Shown: positions 35,079 to 43,353 of the stretch, one piece after another
Position numbering within the stretch: position 1 is the stretch's first letter
How the letters are laid out: every line of letters begins with the position of its first letter
NCBI GenBank assembly: GCA_026713545.1
Contig: JAPOOG010000150.1
Span: forward strand, 100,023-164,022
Reading direction: 5' to 3'
From: Bryobacterales bacterium
GTDB lineage: Bacteria > Acidobacteriota > Terriglobia > Bryobacterales > UBA6623
DNA: 64,000 bases
Made by a program: the position numbers and the translations under genes
The notes under the pieces: generated by a model
Told to the model about the DNA's origin: nothing
Databases searched by the model: none
Seen by the model: the letters and a program-made list of their open reading frames with translations, nothing else

Positions 35079-35378
35079 CTAGCGCTCAATCACCTTCGGC
35101 ACCTTGAAGTGGCCGGCTCCCGACAGGGGGGACTCGCGCAGCGCTTTTTCCTGGTCGAAGGAGAGTGCCGGCGCATCCTCTTTCATTGTTGAGATTGCAG
35201 TCCCGTCATAGATGACCTGAGCCATCGGCTCTACATCGCTGGTGTCGAGTTCGTTCAGCTTGTCCACATAGGTGAGAATCTCTTCCAGATCTTTGCTGTA
35301 TTGCGTGATGGCCTCTTCGCTCAACTCGAGGTTCGCCAGCCGCGCGATATAGCGGACTTCCTTTTTTGTGATCTTCAT
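35079..35378 (-). CDS. gatC: Asp-tRNA(Asn)/Glu-tRNA(Gln) amidotransferase subunit C
   Basis: 99 residues from ATG 35378. The longer open frame to 35624 is an artefact overlapping dciA. 'I-T-K-K-E-V-R-Y-I-A-R-L-A-N-L-E-L-S' and 'Y-V-D-K-L-N-E-L-D-T' are family signatures. GatC wraps around GatA and stabilises the complex. The start overlaps the dciA stop codon (ATGA), so the order dciA-gatC-gatA is translationally linked at the first junction. Confidence 0.95.
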   Translation of the reverse strand: MKITKKEVRYIARLANLELSEEAITQYSKDLEEILTYVDKLNELDTSDVEPMAQVIYDGTAISTMKEDAPALSFDQEKALRESPLSGAGHFKVPKVIER

Positions 35379-35836
35379 GATCCGCTTTTTTTTGCGGCCG
35401 CCCTGCGGTGGGCGCGAAAGATCCGCCTCAAGTTCGGGTCGCGGATCTCGTCGGCTTCGTCCCCACCGGCGGCTCCCGAACCACTCACGCGCGCAGCCCG
35501 GGCCGGCGGCTTTCGGTGAGCGCGCCCCAACCGGAAACTCACGTCCGACAAGACGCGCCTTCCCACCGCCTCGTTGAGCTGCCGTGTGATCCGCCATTGC
35601 AAGGCGCGCAACTCGCTCAGCCACGACAAGTCGGTGACTTCGACGAACAGCTTGTCGCCGAACACTCCTAACGGGCGCGTGCGGCAGGCGATCATAGGGC
35701 CCACGGTCGAGGGCCAGTACGAAAGCAGCAGATCCTCATCGGCGATGGGGTCGGAGACCACCTCGCGATAGACGCTCGGCAGGATTTCCTGGACTTTCTT
35801 CAAGGCAAGTTTTTCCTCCGCCGGCGCGCGGATCAT
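35375..35836 (-). CDS. dciA: DUF721/DciA-like helicase-loading protein
   Basis: About 153 residues. The KH-like DUF721 core is recognised by 'W-P-S-T-V-G-P-M-I-A-x-R-T-R-P-L-G-V-F-G-D-K-L-F-V-E-V' and 'W-L-S-E-L-R-A-L'. DciA loads the DnaB replicative helicase in bacteria without DnaC. The start is unsure: ATG 35836 lies inside repeat D and would give M-I-R-A-P-A-E-E-K, while TTG 35803, ten bases after a GGAGG contributed by the repeat, gives M-K-K-V-Q-E-I-L-P, a more family-like beginning. The basic C-terminal tail ends in the overlap with gatC. Confidence 0.82.
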   Translation of the reverse strand: MIRAPAEEKLALKKVQEILPSVYREVVSDPIADEDLLLSYWPSTVGPMIACRTRPLGVFGDKLFVEVTDLSWLSELRALQWRITRQLNEAVGRRVLSDVSFRLGRAHRKPPARAARVSGSGAAGGDEADEIRDPNLRRIFRAHRRAAAKKSGS

Positions 35837-35893
35837 ACAAGCGGGAAACGCCCGGGGCGGCGTCAACGCCGCTTGACCAGGAGGATGTTTCAG
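35808..35893 (-). repeat. Interspersed repeat family D, copy 1 (promoter/RBS-like)
   Basis: About 86 bases shared with 50457-50541 and 53889-53974. On the minus strand the order is CCTGAAACATCCTCC, a GTCAA/TTGAC inverted pair, TTGACG, 23 bases, TATGATCCGC, then GGAGGAAAAACT. It covers the translation start region of dciA and may supply its expression signals. Confidence 0.65.
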
Positions 35894-35962
35894 GCAAGCA
35901 AGCCTGACCTGCTCGCGGGAATCGGCTCATTCTAGCACTTACCCGCGTTAACCCCGGCTCCG

Positions 35963-37084
35963 CTAGCCCATCGTCTGCAACGACTGCAAGATGCCGATGA
36001 TGTGGCCAAAGGCGAACGCGAAGCCTTGCCGCGCGTGCGGGTCGTCATCGTGCCGTGGAACGTGGTCGGGCATCACCATGTGCGGGTAGTCTACTTCCCA
36101 CAGAGTGCGGGCGACGTTGACCATGTTCATGTCGCCTTCGTCGGGCCAGACTTCCTGGAAGTTGTCGCGGCCGCCGAAGATATTACGGAAGTGAATATTG
36201 AAAATCTTCCTGCGCGTGCCGAGGTGGCGGATCACGTCGTGAATCTCTTGGTCGGGATCGTGGAGCATCTCCGCCGTCGTGCCTAGGCACAGGTTCAGGC
36301 CGTGATAGGGACTGTCTTGGATGCTCACAAATTTGAAGAGGCCTTCCGGAGTGCCCAGCACACGGACCATCCCCTGATACCCCTCGGGAGGAACGCCCGG
36401 ATCATGCGGATGGCACGCCATGTGAACCTTGTACTCGGCCGCGACCGGGATCACACGGTCCAGGAAGTACGTAATGCGCTCCCAGGCCTGTTCATCGTTG
36501 ACCCTTCCGGCGCGCGTGAGCGGCGGATCGGGATTGGCTTTCGAGAGGTCCCACGTGCTGTAGGTCGAACCACCTCGGCCGGGCGTACGCTCGGTGCGCA
36601 AAACGCCGAGCAGGCTCATGTTGTACTTCAGAATAGGGACTCCTGCCTTCGAGCAAGCAACGATCATATTATGGATGTGCTCGATATCTCGGTCGCGCTC
36701 GGGCGAATCGGCCAACATGATCGCGCCTCGTTTCTCGCGATCGATGTGACTCGAGCTGAGGAACGGCAAAGCGACCACTTCCAGCTCGATGCCGTACTTC
36801 TCGCACATCTCGCGCGTCTGCGCGACTTCCTCGTCGAGCCAGTATCCTCGGTCGGCCGGCGGCCGCGGCGGGTAGCCGCAGATGTGGTTGATCCCGTGTC
36901 GCTTGAAGTACTGCAACATTTCCGGATTCGTCGGGCCGCGCTGCGTGCCGACGTGCATCCGCATCGGTTTCATTTCGGTTTTCGCACCCGCGTCGCCGCC
37001 ATTGGATGCAGATGGGCCGCAGCCTGCCAGGGCCGCCGCGCCGGCGGCCGTACCGCCTACTGAGATGAATTTCCTTCGATCCAT
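35963..37084 (-). CDS. UxuA-family D-mannonate dehydratase-like protein with Tat leader
   Basis: 373 residues from ATG 37084, behind a GGAGG/GAGGGGGA stretch; the frame is open to 37120. The leader M-D-R-R-K-F-I-S-V-G-G-T-A-A-G and 'L-A-G-C-G' look like a Tat lipoprotein signal. The TIM-barrel body has UxuA motifs: 'M-A-C-H-P-H-D-P-G' and 'I-H-F-R-N-I' with metal-binding His, and 'P-D-E-G-D-M-N-M'. UxuA dehydrates D-mannonate to 2-keto-3-deoxygluconate in hexuronate catabolism, which would suit pectin breakdown. Export of such an enzyme is odd and repeated elsewhere in this window. Confidence 0.82.
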   Translation of the reverse strand: MDRRKFISVGGTAAGAAALAGCGPSASNGGDAGAKTEMKPMRMHVGTQRGPTNPEMLQYFKRHGINHICGYPPRPPADRGYWLDEEVAQTREMCEKYGIELEVVALPFLSSSHIDREKRGAIMLADSPERDRDIEHIHNMIVACSKAGVPILKYNMSLLGVLRTERTPGRGGSTYSTWDLSKANPDPPLTRAGRVNDEQAWERITYFLDRVIPVAAEYKVHMACHPHDPGVPPEGYQGMVRVLGTPEGLFKFVSIQDSPYHGLNLCLGTTAEMLHDPDQEIHDVIRHLGTRRKIFNIHFRNIFGGRDNFQEVWPDEGDMNMVNVARTLWEVDYPHMVMPDHVPRHDDDPHARQGFAFAFGHIIGILQSLQTMG

Positions 37085-37149
37085 GAGAGTCCCCCTCATC
37101 CTCCGGCGGATGGTATCCACCGCCCCGCAATAGGAACACTTTTTAACTC

Positions 37150-37330
37150 ACGGTGTCAACCGCTGAGGGGCCGTGTCAACGCAATCCAGAACGTTCCCCT
37201 TTCGCAGCATGGGTTCATTTTGCGGTCGCCGCAGCCCAAGGAGTCCGGGGGACAACGGGAGCTATGGCGAACGAACGGTGCTCGTCGCGCGGCCGACCGA
37301 GAACGGCTGACCGTGCGCGGACACTTGCTC
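37150..37330 (+). repeat. Interspersed repeat family C, copy 1
   Basis: Two TGTCAAC motifs (37155 and 37172 areas) lead into CAGAACGTTCCCCTTT and about 130 further bases that match 63535-63720 in the same orientation. Paired subterminal TGTCAAC motifs are reminiscent of insertion-sequence ends (IS21-like), but no transposase is present. Confidence 0.6.
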
Positions 37331-37519
37331 AGGGCCCCCCCAACCCCGAGTCATGCCTGGGAATTGTACTCAGGCAAGCAGTGACTGGTCAACAATATTA
37401 CCTCGCATTGCCGCGCGAACGCGCGCAGGCAAGCCTTAACTTGACGGCGGGCGCGGCAGTCCAGACGGCGCTTTTTTTGCGGTGCGGCCCTTTCGCATCC
37501 ACGGCAGAACCGAACGGCC

Positions 37520-37600
37520 ATCAAAACCGTGTTTCGTGTCTCGTGATTCGTGTCTCGAGAAAAACTTTTAAGGCCGTGTTGCTGGCGCGGGCGGCTTGCA
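37520..37600 (+). repeat. Interspersed repeat family B (CGTG-rich), solo copy
   Basis: Contains the iterated TTCGTG/CTCGTG motif (CGTGTTTCGTGTCTCGTG) followed by AAAAAC, AAGGCCGTGTTGCTG. The same core sits inside the type-2 inverted-repeat elements at 51977 and 53739, and at the right edge of the window (63955-64000). Confidence 0.65.
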
Positions 37601-37770
37601 CCTCGTCCTGTCGGCCGAGGTTGCCGGCGCTACAAAGAACAAACTTTGTTGCAGAAGCATGGTCGTGATCTCCCCTCCTCGATTTTTCTCCGCTTTCTGC
37701 TTCCGCTTTTTTCTTCGCAAGGGCCAGGATTCCCGCCTCGCTGTCCTCATGCTAAGCAGGCCGGGGCAGC

Positions 37771-37794
37771 AAAAAAAGACTGAAGGGCTTCAGT
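37771..37794 (-). terminator. Rho-independent terminator, minus strand
   Basis: Stem ACTGAA/TTCAGT with a four-base loop, then T7. It probably ends the candidate small RNA. Confidence 0.7.
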
Positions 37795-37890
37795 ACCAAA
37801 AGCCAAAGTGCAATGTTCCCCCGGGTCACCAGGGGAACTTCTCCCATTGCGAAGACCCCGCAGAGGGGGACCTGCAGGAGTAGTATCCAC
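37771..37890 (-). ncRNA. Candidate structured small RNA with intrinsic terminator
   Basis: Read leftward, the sequence offers CCTGCAGG, a CCCC/GGGG hairpin (37856-37868), a nested stem GCAATG/CATTGC enclosing GTTCCCC/GGGGAAC (37810-37850), and finally ACTGAA-GCCC-TTCAGT followed by C and seven T (37794-37771), a proper rho-independent terminator. No gene on that strand ends here, so the terminator must serve a short transcript. The 5' end is not defined. No known RNA family was recognised. Confidence 0.45.
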
Positions 37891-38309
37891 CTTTCCTTCA
37901 AATCGTGCTCGTTTTGGATCAACCTCTAGAACCGTGGTCAATAAAGAAGATCTTCAGCCGTCTCTTGATCAGGGAATATCCCCTGACAAACTGAATGATT
38001 CAGTTCGCAATGAATTGCCAAGAAGAACCCAGGATTTCCTGCGCGCACTCCTGGAGAAGAAAACGGCCCGCGCTCACACCACGGACCGTTTCCGTTGTGG
38101 GGTGGGGGCGCCGCCACACCTGGCGGGAATTCCAGCGGTCTTCATTGACGGTGGGTGCCATGAAGATGTCACAAACCCAACCAAGCGACATCACCATCGA
38201 GGCGGCGACACAAGCTCGGGCGAATTATACTGAGAGCCGCTGAAATTGAACACGCCGACACTGGGACCGCAGAAAGTAGCGCCTGTGACGCCGGCCGCCA
38301 GGAGACTCC

Positions 38310-38573
38310 GTGCCCGACGCAACCGACGAACTTGTCACTGTCTTTTCTTCTCGAAGCCACTCGGCTGAAATCGAGGCGGAAGCCATCCATGGCCTGCTTG
38401 AATCCTCCGGGATCGAGTCGCTGATCGTTCGTGAGAACGTCCTCGAAATGCCCGTCGGCCGCGTGTCGGTGAAGGTTTTTTCTTCGTACAAAGAGGAAAC
38501 GGAGCAGTTGATTCAAGCCGCTCGCGTCAGCGAAGACAGAGGCAATGAAGATGGCGGAGACGGCGCGGAATGA
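38310..38573 (+). CDS. DUF2007-type putative signal-transducing protein
   Basis: 87 residues starting at GTG 38310, with AGGAGA six bases upstream. The pattern 'V-F-S-S-R-S-H-S-A-E-I-E-A-E-A-I-H-G-L-L-E-S-S-G-I' and 'V-K-V-F-S-S-Y-K-E-E-T-E-Q-L-I-Q-A-A' is the DUF2007 ferredoxin-like fold, found in many short proteins and fused to zinc-ribbon or membrane parts elsewhere. Function unknown. Its stop overlaps the start of the phosphatase gene (ATGA), so the two are made together. Confidence 0.8.
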   Translation: MPDATDELVTVFSSRSHSAEIEAEAIHGLLESSGIESLIVRENVLEMPVGRVSVKVFSSYKEETEQLIQAARVSEDRGNEDGGDGAE

Positions 38574-40195
38574 GCCGCTTCCTGGCTTTCACTCTGCTGG
38601 GCGTTCTGACACTCGGAGTCATCGCAACCGAAAAACCGACTCCGGCCCGCCCCAAGCTTGTCGTTCTGCTGGTCATTGACCAACTCCGTTACGACTACCT
38701 CACGCGCTTCGATGATCTCTTCAAGGGCGGCTTTCGGTGGTTTCTCGACGACGGGGCCGTCTTCACCAACGCCAAGTTGCAACACGCTATTACTCTGACG
38801 TCCCCCGGCCACGCCACCATCTCGACCGGCCGTCATCCCGCGACGCATGGCGTCACCGCCAACAACCGCTACGACCCGAAATACGGCAAACGCGTCGGCG
38901 CGGTGTACGACCCGTCCGAGCAAGCGGTGGGAGGAACGGGCAGCACTTCATCCCCGCGCATTCTCGAAGCGTCCGCTTTGGGAGACCGGTTGAAGGCCTC
39001 GCATCCTGAAGCCAAAGTGGTCGCTGTCGCGTCGAAAGACCGCTCGGCGATTCTTCTGGCCGGCAAGAAGGCGGACGGCGCCTACTGGCTCTCGGTCGAT
39101 TGCGGATGTCTTGTAACGAGCAGCTACTACCAAACGGAGGCTCCGCGGTGGCTTGCGGCTTTCAACCTGCGGCAACTCGCAGACAGTTTCTACGGGGAAA
39201 CATGGAAACCCTTTCTCCAGGATCGCTCGCTGTACGAGCGGTACGCGCGAAGAGACGACTTTCCCGGCGAGAAGTACGGGCTTGACACGACTTTCCCGCA
39301 CCGCCTTCGAGGGAACCCGCCGGATCGGGAATTCTACTACGACCTGATGAACTCGGCTCTCGGCGACGAGATCGTGCTCGCGGCGGCTCTCGCGGCCATC
39401 GAAGGACATGAACTCGGGGCCGACGACACCCCCGACCTGCTCGCCTTGAGTTTCGCGGGCGTCGATCGCGTAGGGCACGACTTCGGGCCGTTCAGCCAAG
39501 AAGCAATGGATCAGATCCTGCGGCTCGATTACGTCCTGGGCCGCCTATTCGATGAGTTGGACGAACGGATCGGACTGCGTCAAACCGCCATCGCCCTGAC
39601 GGCCGACCATGGCGTGCTGCCTCTGGTGGAGCATCTCGCCCTACAGGGAGAGAGGGCGAAACGATTCCCGAAGAATCTGATCCCTGATGCGGTGAACCGC
39701 GCGATCAACAAAATGCACCCCGAAGCCGGTGAAGCAGTCGCCTATTTCGATCCGCCGCACATCTTCTTCAATCTCAAGCGCCTTGAGGCGTTGGGGGTCT
39801 CACGGGAGGAGACTGAGGAACTCGGCCGCGAAGCCATCCTCGAAACCGGGTACGTCGAAAAGGTCTATCGTCATTCTGATTTACAAGGAGAGGCGTCCGG
39901 CGATGCGATCGAAAAGCTCTATCGCAACTCCTTCTACCCGCCGCGCAGCCAACATCTCATCGTCCAAATCAAAAAACACCACTACGTCGATCGAGCCCAG
40001 GGCAGCACCGGCCATGGCAGTCCATACGACTATGACCGCCATGTGCCGATCATGTTCCTGGGTGGGAGTATCCCTTCAGGACGATTCAGCGAACCAGCGG
40101 GCCCCGTAGACGTGGCGCCAACGCTCGCCCGTATCATCGGAGTCCCCATGCCGCCCGAGACAGACGGCCGTCTGCTCAAAGAAGTCCTGCGTTGA
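38570..40195 (+). CDS. PafA-like secreted alkaline phosphatase
   Basis: 541 residues. Signal peptide (F-L-A-F-T-L-L-G-V-L-T-L-G-V-I-A). 'V-I-D-Q-L-R-Y-D-Y-L' gives the first metal Asp and 'L-T-S-P-G-H-A-T-I-S-T-G-R' the Thr nucleophile. 'S-K-D-R-S-A-I-L-L-A-G' holds the Lys and Arg that bind phosphate in PafA. 'G-V-D-R-V-G-H-D-F-G' and 'T-A-D-H-G-V' complete the metal site, with a late His in 'G-S-T-G-H-G-S-P'. Enzymes of this group are efficient, calcium-independent phosphomonoesterases that release phosphate outside the cytoplasm. Coupled to the DUF2007 gene. Confidence 0.9.
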   Translation: MSRFLAFTLLGVLTLGVIATEKPTPARPKLVVLLVIDQLRYDYLTRFDDLFKGGFRWFLDDGAVFTNAKLQHAITLTSPGHATISTGRHPATHGVTANNRYDPKYGKRVGAVYDPSEQAVGGTGSTSSPRILEASALGDRLKASHPEAKVVAVASKDRSAILLAGKKADGAYWLSVDCGCLVTSSYYQTEAPRWLAAFNLRQLADSFYGETWKPFLQDRSLYERYARRDDFPGEKYGLDTTFPHRLRGNPPDREFYYDLMNSALGDEIVLAAALAAIEGHELGADDTPDLLALSFAGVDRVGHDFGPFSQEAMDQILRLDYVLGRLFDELDERIGLRQTAIALTADHGVLPLVEHLALQGERAKRFPKNLIPDAVNRAINKMHPEAGEAVAYFDPPHIFFNLKRLEALGVSREETEELGREAILETGYVEKVYRHSDLQGEASGDAIEKLYRNSFYPPRSQHLIVQIKKHHYVDRAQGSTGHGSPYDYDRHVPIMFLGGSIPSGRFSEPAGPVDVAPTLARIIGVPMPPETDGRLLKEVLR

Positions 40196-40228
40196 GTCCC
40201 GGCTTTCAGGTATACCCTCCGCGCGTAC

Positions 40229-40825
40229 TCACAGCTCCAGAAGGTATCCCTGCTTGCCAACGTTGCGGCCAACGGTTTCGCCGATCTTCACCTCATTTCC
40301 CGCCGCTTCATGAATGTGGCCGCAGAAAAAAAACCTCGGCTGCTCGGCTTCGATGAACTCGCGCACCTTGGGGCTGCCGAAATGCTGGCCGGGCTTCACG
40401 CCATCGAGATCCGTGTCGACCGGTGGCGCGTGACAGACCAGGACCATCGGTGACAGCCCCGCGAACTTCGCCAGCCGCCCCGCGAGTTGATCCTCGCTGA
40501 ACTCGCCCGGCGTGCTGAAAGGCGTGCGATTCGAATAGCCGAGCCCGGCAAAGTGCCATCCGTTTACCTCGATGACCTGACCGTGAAAGTTCCGAAAGCC
40601 GTGATCCCCACAAAACATCGAGATCTGGTCGGAGGATTCGTGGTTGCCCGGCAATACCCACAACCTCTCGCCGAGCGGTTTGAGAACCTTTGCACAGTCT
40701 GACAGACCTCTGGCCCACGTGACGAGGTCGCCAGCCGAGATGTAGATATCGGCGTCCTGGCTCACAACCCGCTCAAGCTGCTTCAGATCGTTGTGGATGT
40801 CGGAAAAAATCTGGATGCGCATCAC
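40229..40825 (-). CDS. Metallophosphoesterase
   Basis: 198 residues with the complete calcineurin-like signature: 'S-D-I-H-N-D', 'S-A-G-D-L', 'L-P-G-N-H-E', 'V-C-H-A-P-P' and 'G-H-I-H-E-A'. Cytoplasmic, no signal peptide. Such enzymes hydrolyse phosphodiesters or phosphomonoesters; the substrate is not predictable. It is convergent with the PafA-like gene and divergent from the HEAT-cyclophilin gene. Confidence 0.9.
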   Translation of the reverse strand: MMRIQIFSDIHNDLKQLERVVSQDADIYISAGDLVTWARGLSDCAKVLKPLGERLWVLPGNHESSDQISMFCGDHGFRNFHGQVIEVNGWHFAGLGYSNRTPFSTPGEFSEDQLAGRLAKFAGLSPMVLVCHAPPVDTDLDGVKPGQHFGSPKVREFIEAEQPRFFFCGHIHEAAGNEVKIGETVGRNVGKQGYLLEL

Positions 40826-40875
40826 GATATACCTCGGAGGTCCAGTCTAACGAAACCGGCTAAGATAGCGGCGAC

Positions 40876-42852
40876 ATGGTCGACATCGTCAGGAGGCACG
40901 AACTGAAGTATCTCGCCGTTTGCATGGTGCTGTTCGGCCTGGCGGCCGGATGGCTTATCCTGACACGGCCTCCGCACTTGATCGAGGGTGATTTCCTCCA
41001 GCGAGAGGACCGCCGAACGGTCGACCGCTGGCTGCTTGAACAGCTCCGGAACCCCATCGCGGAGCACCGAGCCCGGGCCTGCCTCGCGCTCGGCCGTATC
41101 GGAAAAGCCGACACGCTCGGCATCCTCGCACGGGTGCTGCGAGATCCGATTCCCCGTGTACGCGCCGCTGCCGCATTCGCGATCGGTGAGCTGGAGGACC
41201 ATGACACGGTGACCGAAACCGGCCGCAAACCGCGGAAGAAGGCCGCTAGCGCACTGATTGCCGCTCTCCGGGACCGACATCGGACGGTCGTCGAACATGC
41301 CGTCGAAGCGCTGGGCAAGCTGCGCTGGAAAGCGGCGTCCGTGCATATCACTCGAACACCCGCCCCGCTGCCGGTAACGATGAGAGCCCTGGTTCGAATG
41401 GGCGACCGCAAAGCCGTCCCCTGGATTGCGGCCCGCCGCCGCTCCGATGATGCGGAGACCCGCTGGGCAGCCACCCGCGCTCTACTCGATCTCGGAGCGA
41501 ATGTTGATGACGAACTGACGCGGTCTTTCATCAACCTCACGAAAGACCGCAATCCGTGGATGCGTATCGAAGCCGTGCGCGGCCTCGGCCGCGCGCAGCC
41601 ATCCCAGGAGGTGCTCGACCTCCTGACAAGGATGTCGAACGACGCGGATCCGAAGGTCCGTATGCAAGCAATGTCCTCGTTGGCCAAGACCGGAAAGCCT
41701 GAGGCGTTCAAAGTCCTCGCAAGGGCCCTTGGGGATGCGAACGAAAACGTGTGCGCCGCTGCAGTGGATTCGTTGGGGTTGCTGGGCGATGATCGTGCCC
41801 GTCCGTTGCTCGAAACACTGCTGAGCGAGGGGCGCCTGCTTTCGCTGCGCGCCGAGTTGGCTCTGGCGCATCTGGATGTTTTCGCGGTGCTCCCGACGGA
41901 ACCGGGAGTTCTACCCCCGCGCTATCGGGGTGCGGGTCTGAATACGCTGTTGGCCTCTTTACGACTGCGCAAACCCGAGAACGCCACGTCTTACCTCCTC
42001 GGCCTGTGGCGTTCCGATAGCGAAGAGTTGAGCGCCGCGAAGCCGGAGATCCTTCCCGAGTTGCTGGCCCTCGAGGTTCCCCAAACCGAGGGCCTGTTGG
42101 ACAAAGCGCTGCATCACGAAGACCACCGTGTCGTCAGCACGGCCCTGCTGCTGACAACCGAGCCACCGCTCGAAAACTGCCGAGCTTTGTACGACCACGG
42201 CCTTCAGGCGAATGATACCGGCTTGCGGGCGAACGCGCTCACCGCCGTGTCCCGCTCGGCGGACCGGCGCGGCGCGCGCGCCTTGTTGCTGGAAGCTCTT
42301 GACGACCCTGACCGCCGGATCAGAAAGCTTTCCGTGCGCTATCTGCGGGTCCTTTTCGGTGAAAGCCACGACCAGAGAATCGGGGCCATCGACGTCGATC
42401 TCAAGCCGAAGCACTACCAGGAGCTGGCGCGTTCCCGCAGCCGCCTCATTCGCATGGAAACGTCGTTAGGGTTGATGGAGCTCCGCCTCGACTATGCCAA
42501 CGCCCCGCTCACTTCCAGGAACTTTGTCGAGCTGGCCAAACGAGGGTTTTACGACAGGCAGCGATTCATGGAGGTCATCCCCGGCGCGTACGCCAAGGCG
42601 GGCGATCAGGATGGCTCCAGCGGCCCGGGGCACACGATTCGCACCGAGATCCACTATGAACCGTTCCTGCGCGGAAGCTTGGCGATGGCGGAGGACGAGA
42701 AGGATGCGGCGGGAAATCAGTTCTTCATCTGTCTGGCGCCGCAGCCGCTGTGGGAAGGGCGTTACACCAACTTCGGCCGGCTCGTCTCGGGCGATGATCT
42801 GCTTGACCGCATCACGACCGATACGCGGATTCTGCGTATCGTCATTCCCTGA
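40876..42852 (+). CDS. Membrane-anchored HEAT-repeat protein fused to a cyclophilin domain
   Basis: 658 residues. One N-terminal membrane helix (L-A-V-C-M-V-L-F-G-L-A-A-G-W-L-I-L), then about 450 residues of alpha-helical HEAT/PBS-type repeats (for example 'A-R-A-C-L-A-L-G-R-I-G', 'V-R-A-A-A-A-F-A-I-G-E-L', 'A-V-D-S-L-G-L-L-G'). The last ~130 residues form a cyclophilin-type peptidyl-prolyl isomerase: 'N-F-V-E-L-A-K-R-G-F-Y-D', 'N-Q-F-F-I-C-L-A' and 'G-R-Y-T-N-F-G-R-L-V-S-G'. The usual catalytic Arg motif (F-H-R) is changed to 'R-F-M-E-V-I-P', so isomerase activity is doubtful. Probably a periplasm-facing scaffold or chaperone. Confidence 0.85.
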   Translation: MVDIVRRHELKYLAVCMVLFGLAAGWLILTRPPHLIEGDFLQREDRRTVDRWLLEQLRNPIAEHRARACLALGRIGKADTLGILARVLRDPIPRVRAAAAFAIGELEDHDTVTETGRKPRKKAASALIAALRDRHRTVVEHAVEALGKLRWKAASVHITRTPAPLPVTMRALVRMGDRKAVPWIAARRRSDDAETRWAATRALLDLGANVDDELTRSFINLTKDRNPWMRIEAVRGLGRAQPSQEVLDLLTRMSNDADPKVRMQAMSSLAKTGKPEAFKVLARALGDANENVCAAAVDSLGLLGDDRARPLLETLLSEGRLLSLRAELALAHLDVFAVLPTEPGVLPPRYRGAGLNTLLASLRLRKPENATSYLLGLWRSDSEELSAAKPEILPELLALEVPQTEGLLDKALHHEDHRVVSTALLLTTEPPLENCRALYDHGLQANDTGLRANALTAVSRSADRRGARALLLEALDDPDRRIRKLSVRYLRVLFGESHDQRIGAIDVDLKPKHYQELARSRSRLIRMETSLGLMELRLDYANAPLTSRNFVELAKRGFYDRQRFMEVIPGAYAKAGDQDGSSGPGHTIRTEIHYEPFLRGSLAMAEDEKDAAGNQFFICLAPQPLWEGRYTNFGRLVSGDDLLDRITTDTRILRIVIP

Positions 42853-42942
42853 AAGCCCCGTGGCAGCAGCGACGGGTTCCGAAGTCGCTCGGCGCGGAGT
42901 GCGGAATACGCGAGACGCGTCGATCCGTTCCGCTTGTTGCAC

Positions 42943-43341
42943 TCAGCGAATGTGGTCCGGATCTTGAGCTCGGGCCACGGTGAGGAGCATCCCGCGCGCC
43001 GCATTGACCCGAACGTCAGCGCCGGCTGGAATGGGAGTGTCGAGAGGGTCGGCGACGGCCTTCCAGAGTTCACCGTTAACGAGAACATAGCCGTCGGGGC
43101 CGAGGTCCTGCCTGGCGATGCCGATCAGGCCGACAAGGCGCTCTGATCCGGTCTTCACTCCTGTTTCGTAACCCGGCTTCAGAATGGGATAGAGGATCGC
43201 ATCCTTGGCGATCCAGAGCAGCAAGATGATTCCGCCGACCCAGGCAGGGAGATCGAACCGGTCGTACGACAGTCCCAGGACCAGGATCAGAAGAACCCAT
43301 CCGGGAATCTGGAGGAGCCAATAACGGGTAAGGGTGCTCAC
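42943..43341 (-). CDS. NfeD-like membrane protein (short form)
   Basis: 132 residues. Two N-terminal membrane helices (about residues 10-27 and 34-52), then an OB-fold domain with 'G-L-I-G-I-A-R-Q-D-L-G-P-D-G-Y-V-L-V-N-G-E-L-W-K-A' and 'G-A-D-V-R-V', the NfeD C-terminal signature. Short NfeD proteins usually work with stomatin-like proteins in membrane quality control; none is next door. It follows glcD by 12 bases on the same strand, so the two are co-transcribed. Confidence 0.85.
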   Translation of the reverse strand: MSTLTRYWLLQIPGWVLLILVLGLSYDRFDLPAWVGGIILLLWIAKDAILYPILKPGYETGVKTGSERLVGLIGIARQDLGPDGYVLVNGELWKAVADPLDTPIPAGADVRVNAARGMLLTVARAQDPDHIR

Positions 43342-43353
43342 CGAGCGGAGATG

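Larger units (their letters stand above)
37085..38309. other. 1.2-kb gene-poor region: repeats, candidate small RNA, AT-richer segment
   Basis: From left to right: family C repeat (37150-37330), a stretch without recognised content, family B repeat (37520-37600), a candidate small RNA on the minus strand (37771-37890), and an A+T-richer part around 37925-38060. The A+T-richer part holds an open frame (37808-38233) with a protein-like middle (V-N-K-E-D-L-Q-P-S-L-D-Q) but no recognisable family or binding site. No rRNA, tRNA, tmRNA, SRP RNA or RNase P RNA pattern was found. Confidence 0.5.

Noticed and set aside
37771..37890. 6S or SRP RNA
   Set aside because: The SRP core sequence (GGAAGGAAGCAGC-like) is absent, and the stems do not give the long 6S rod with a central bubble.
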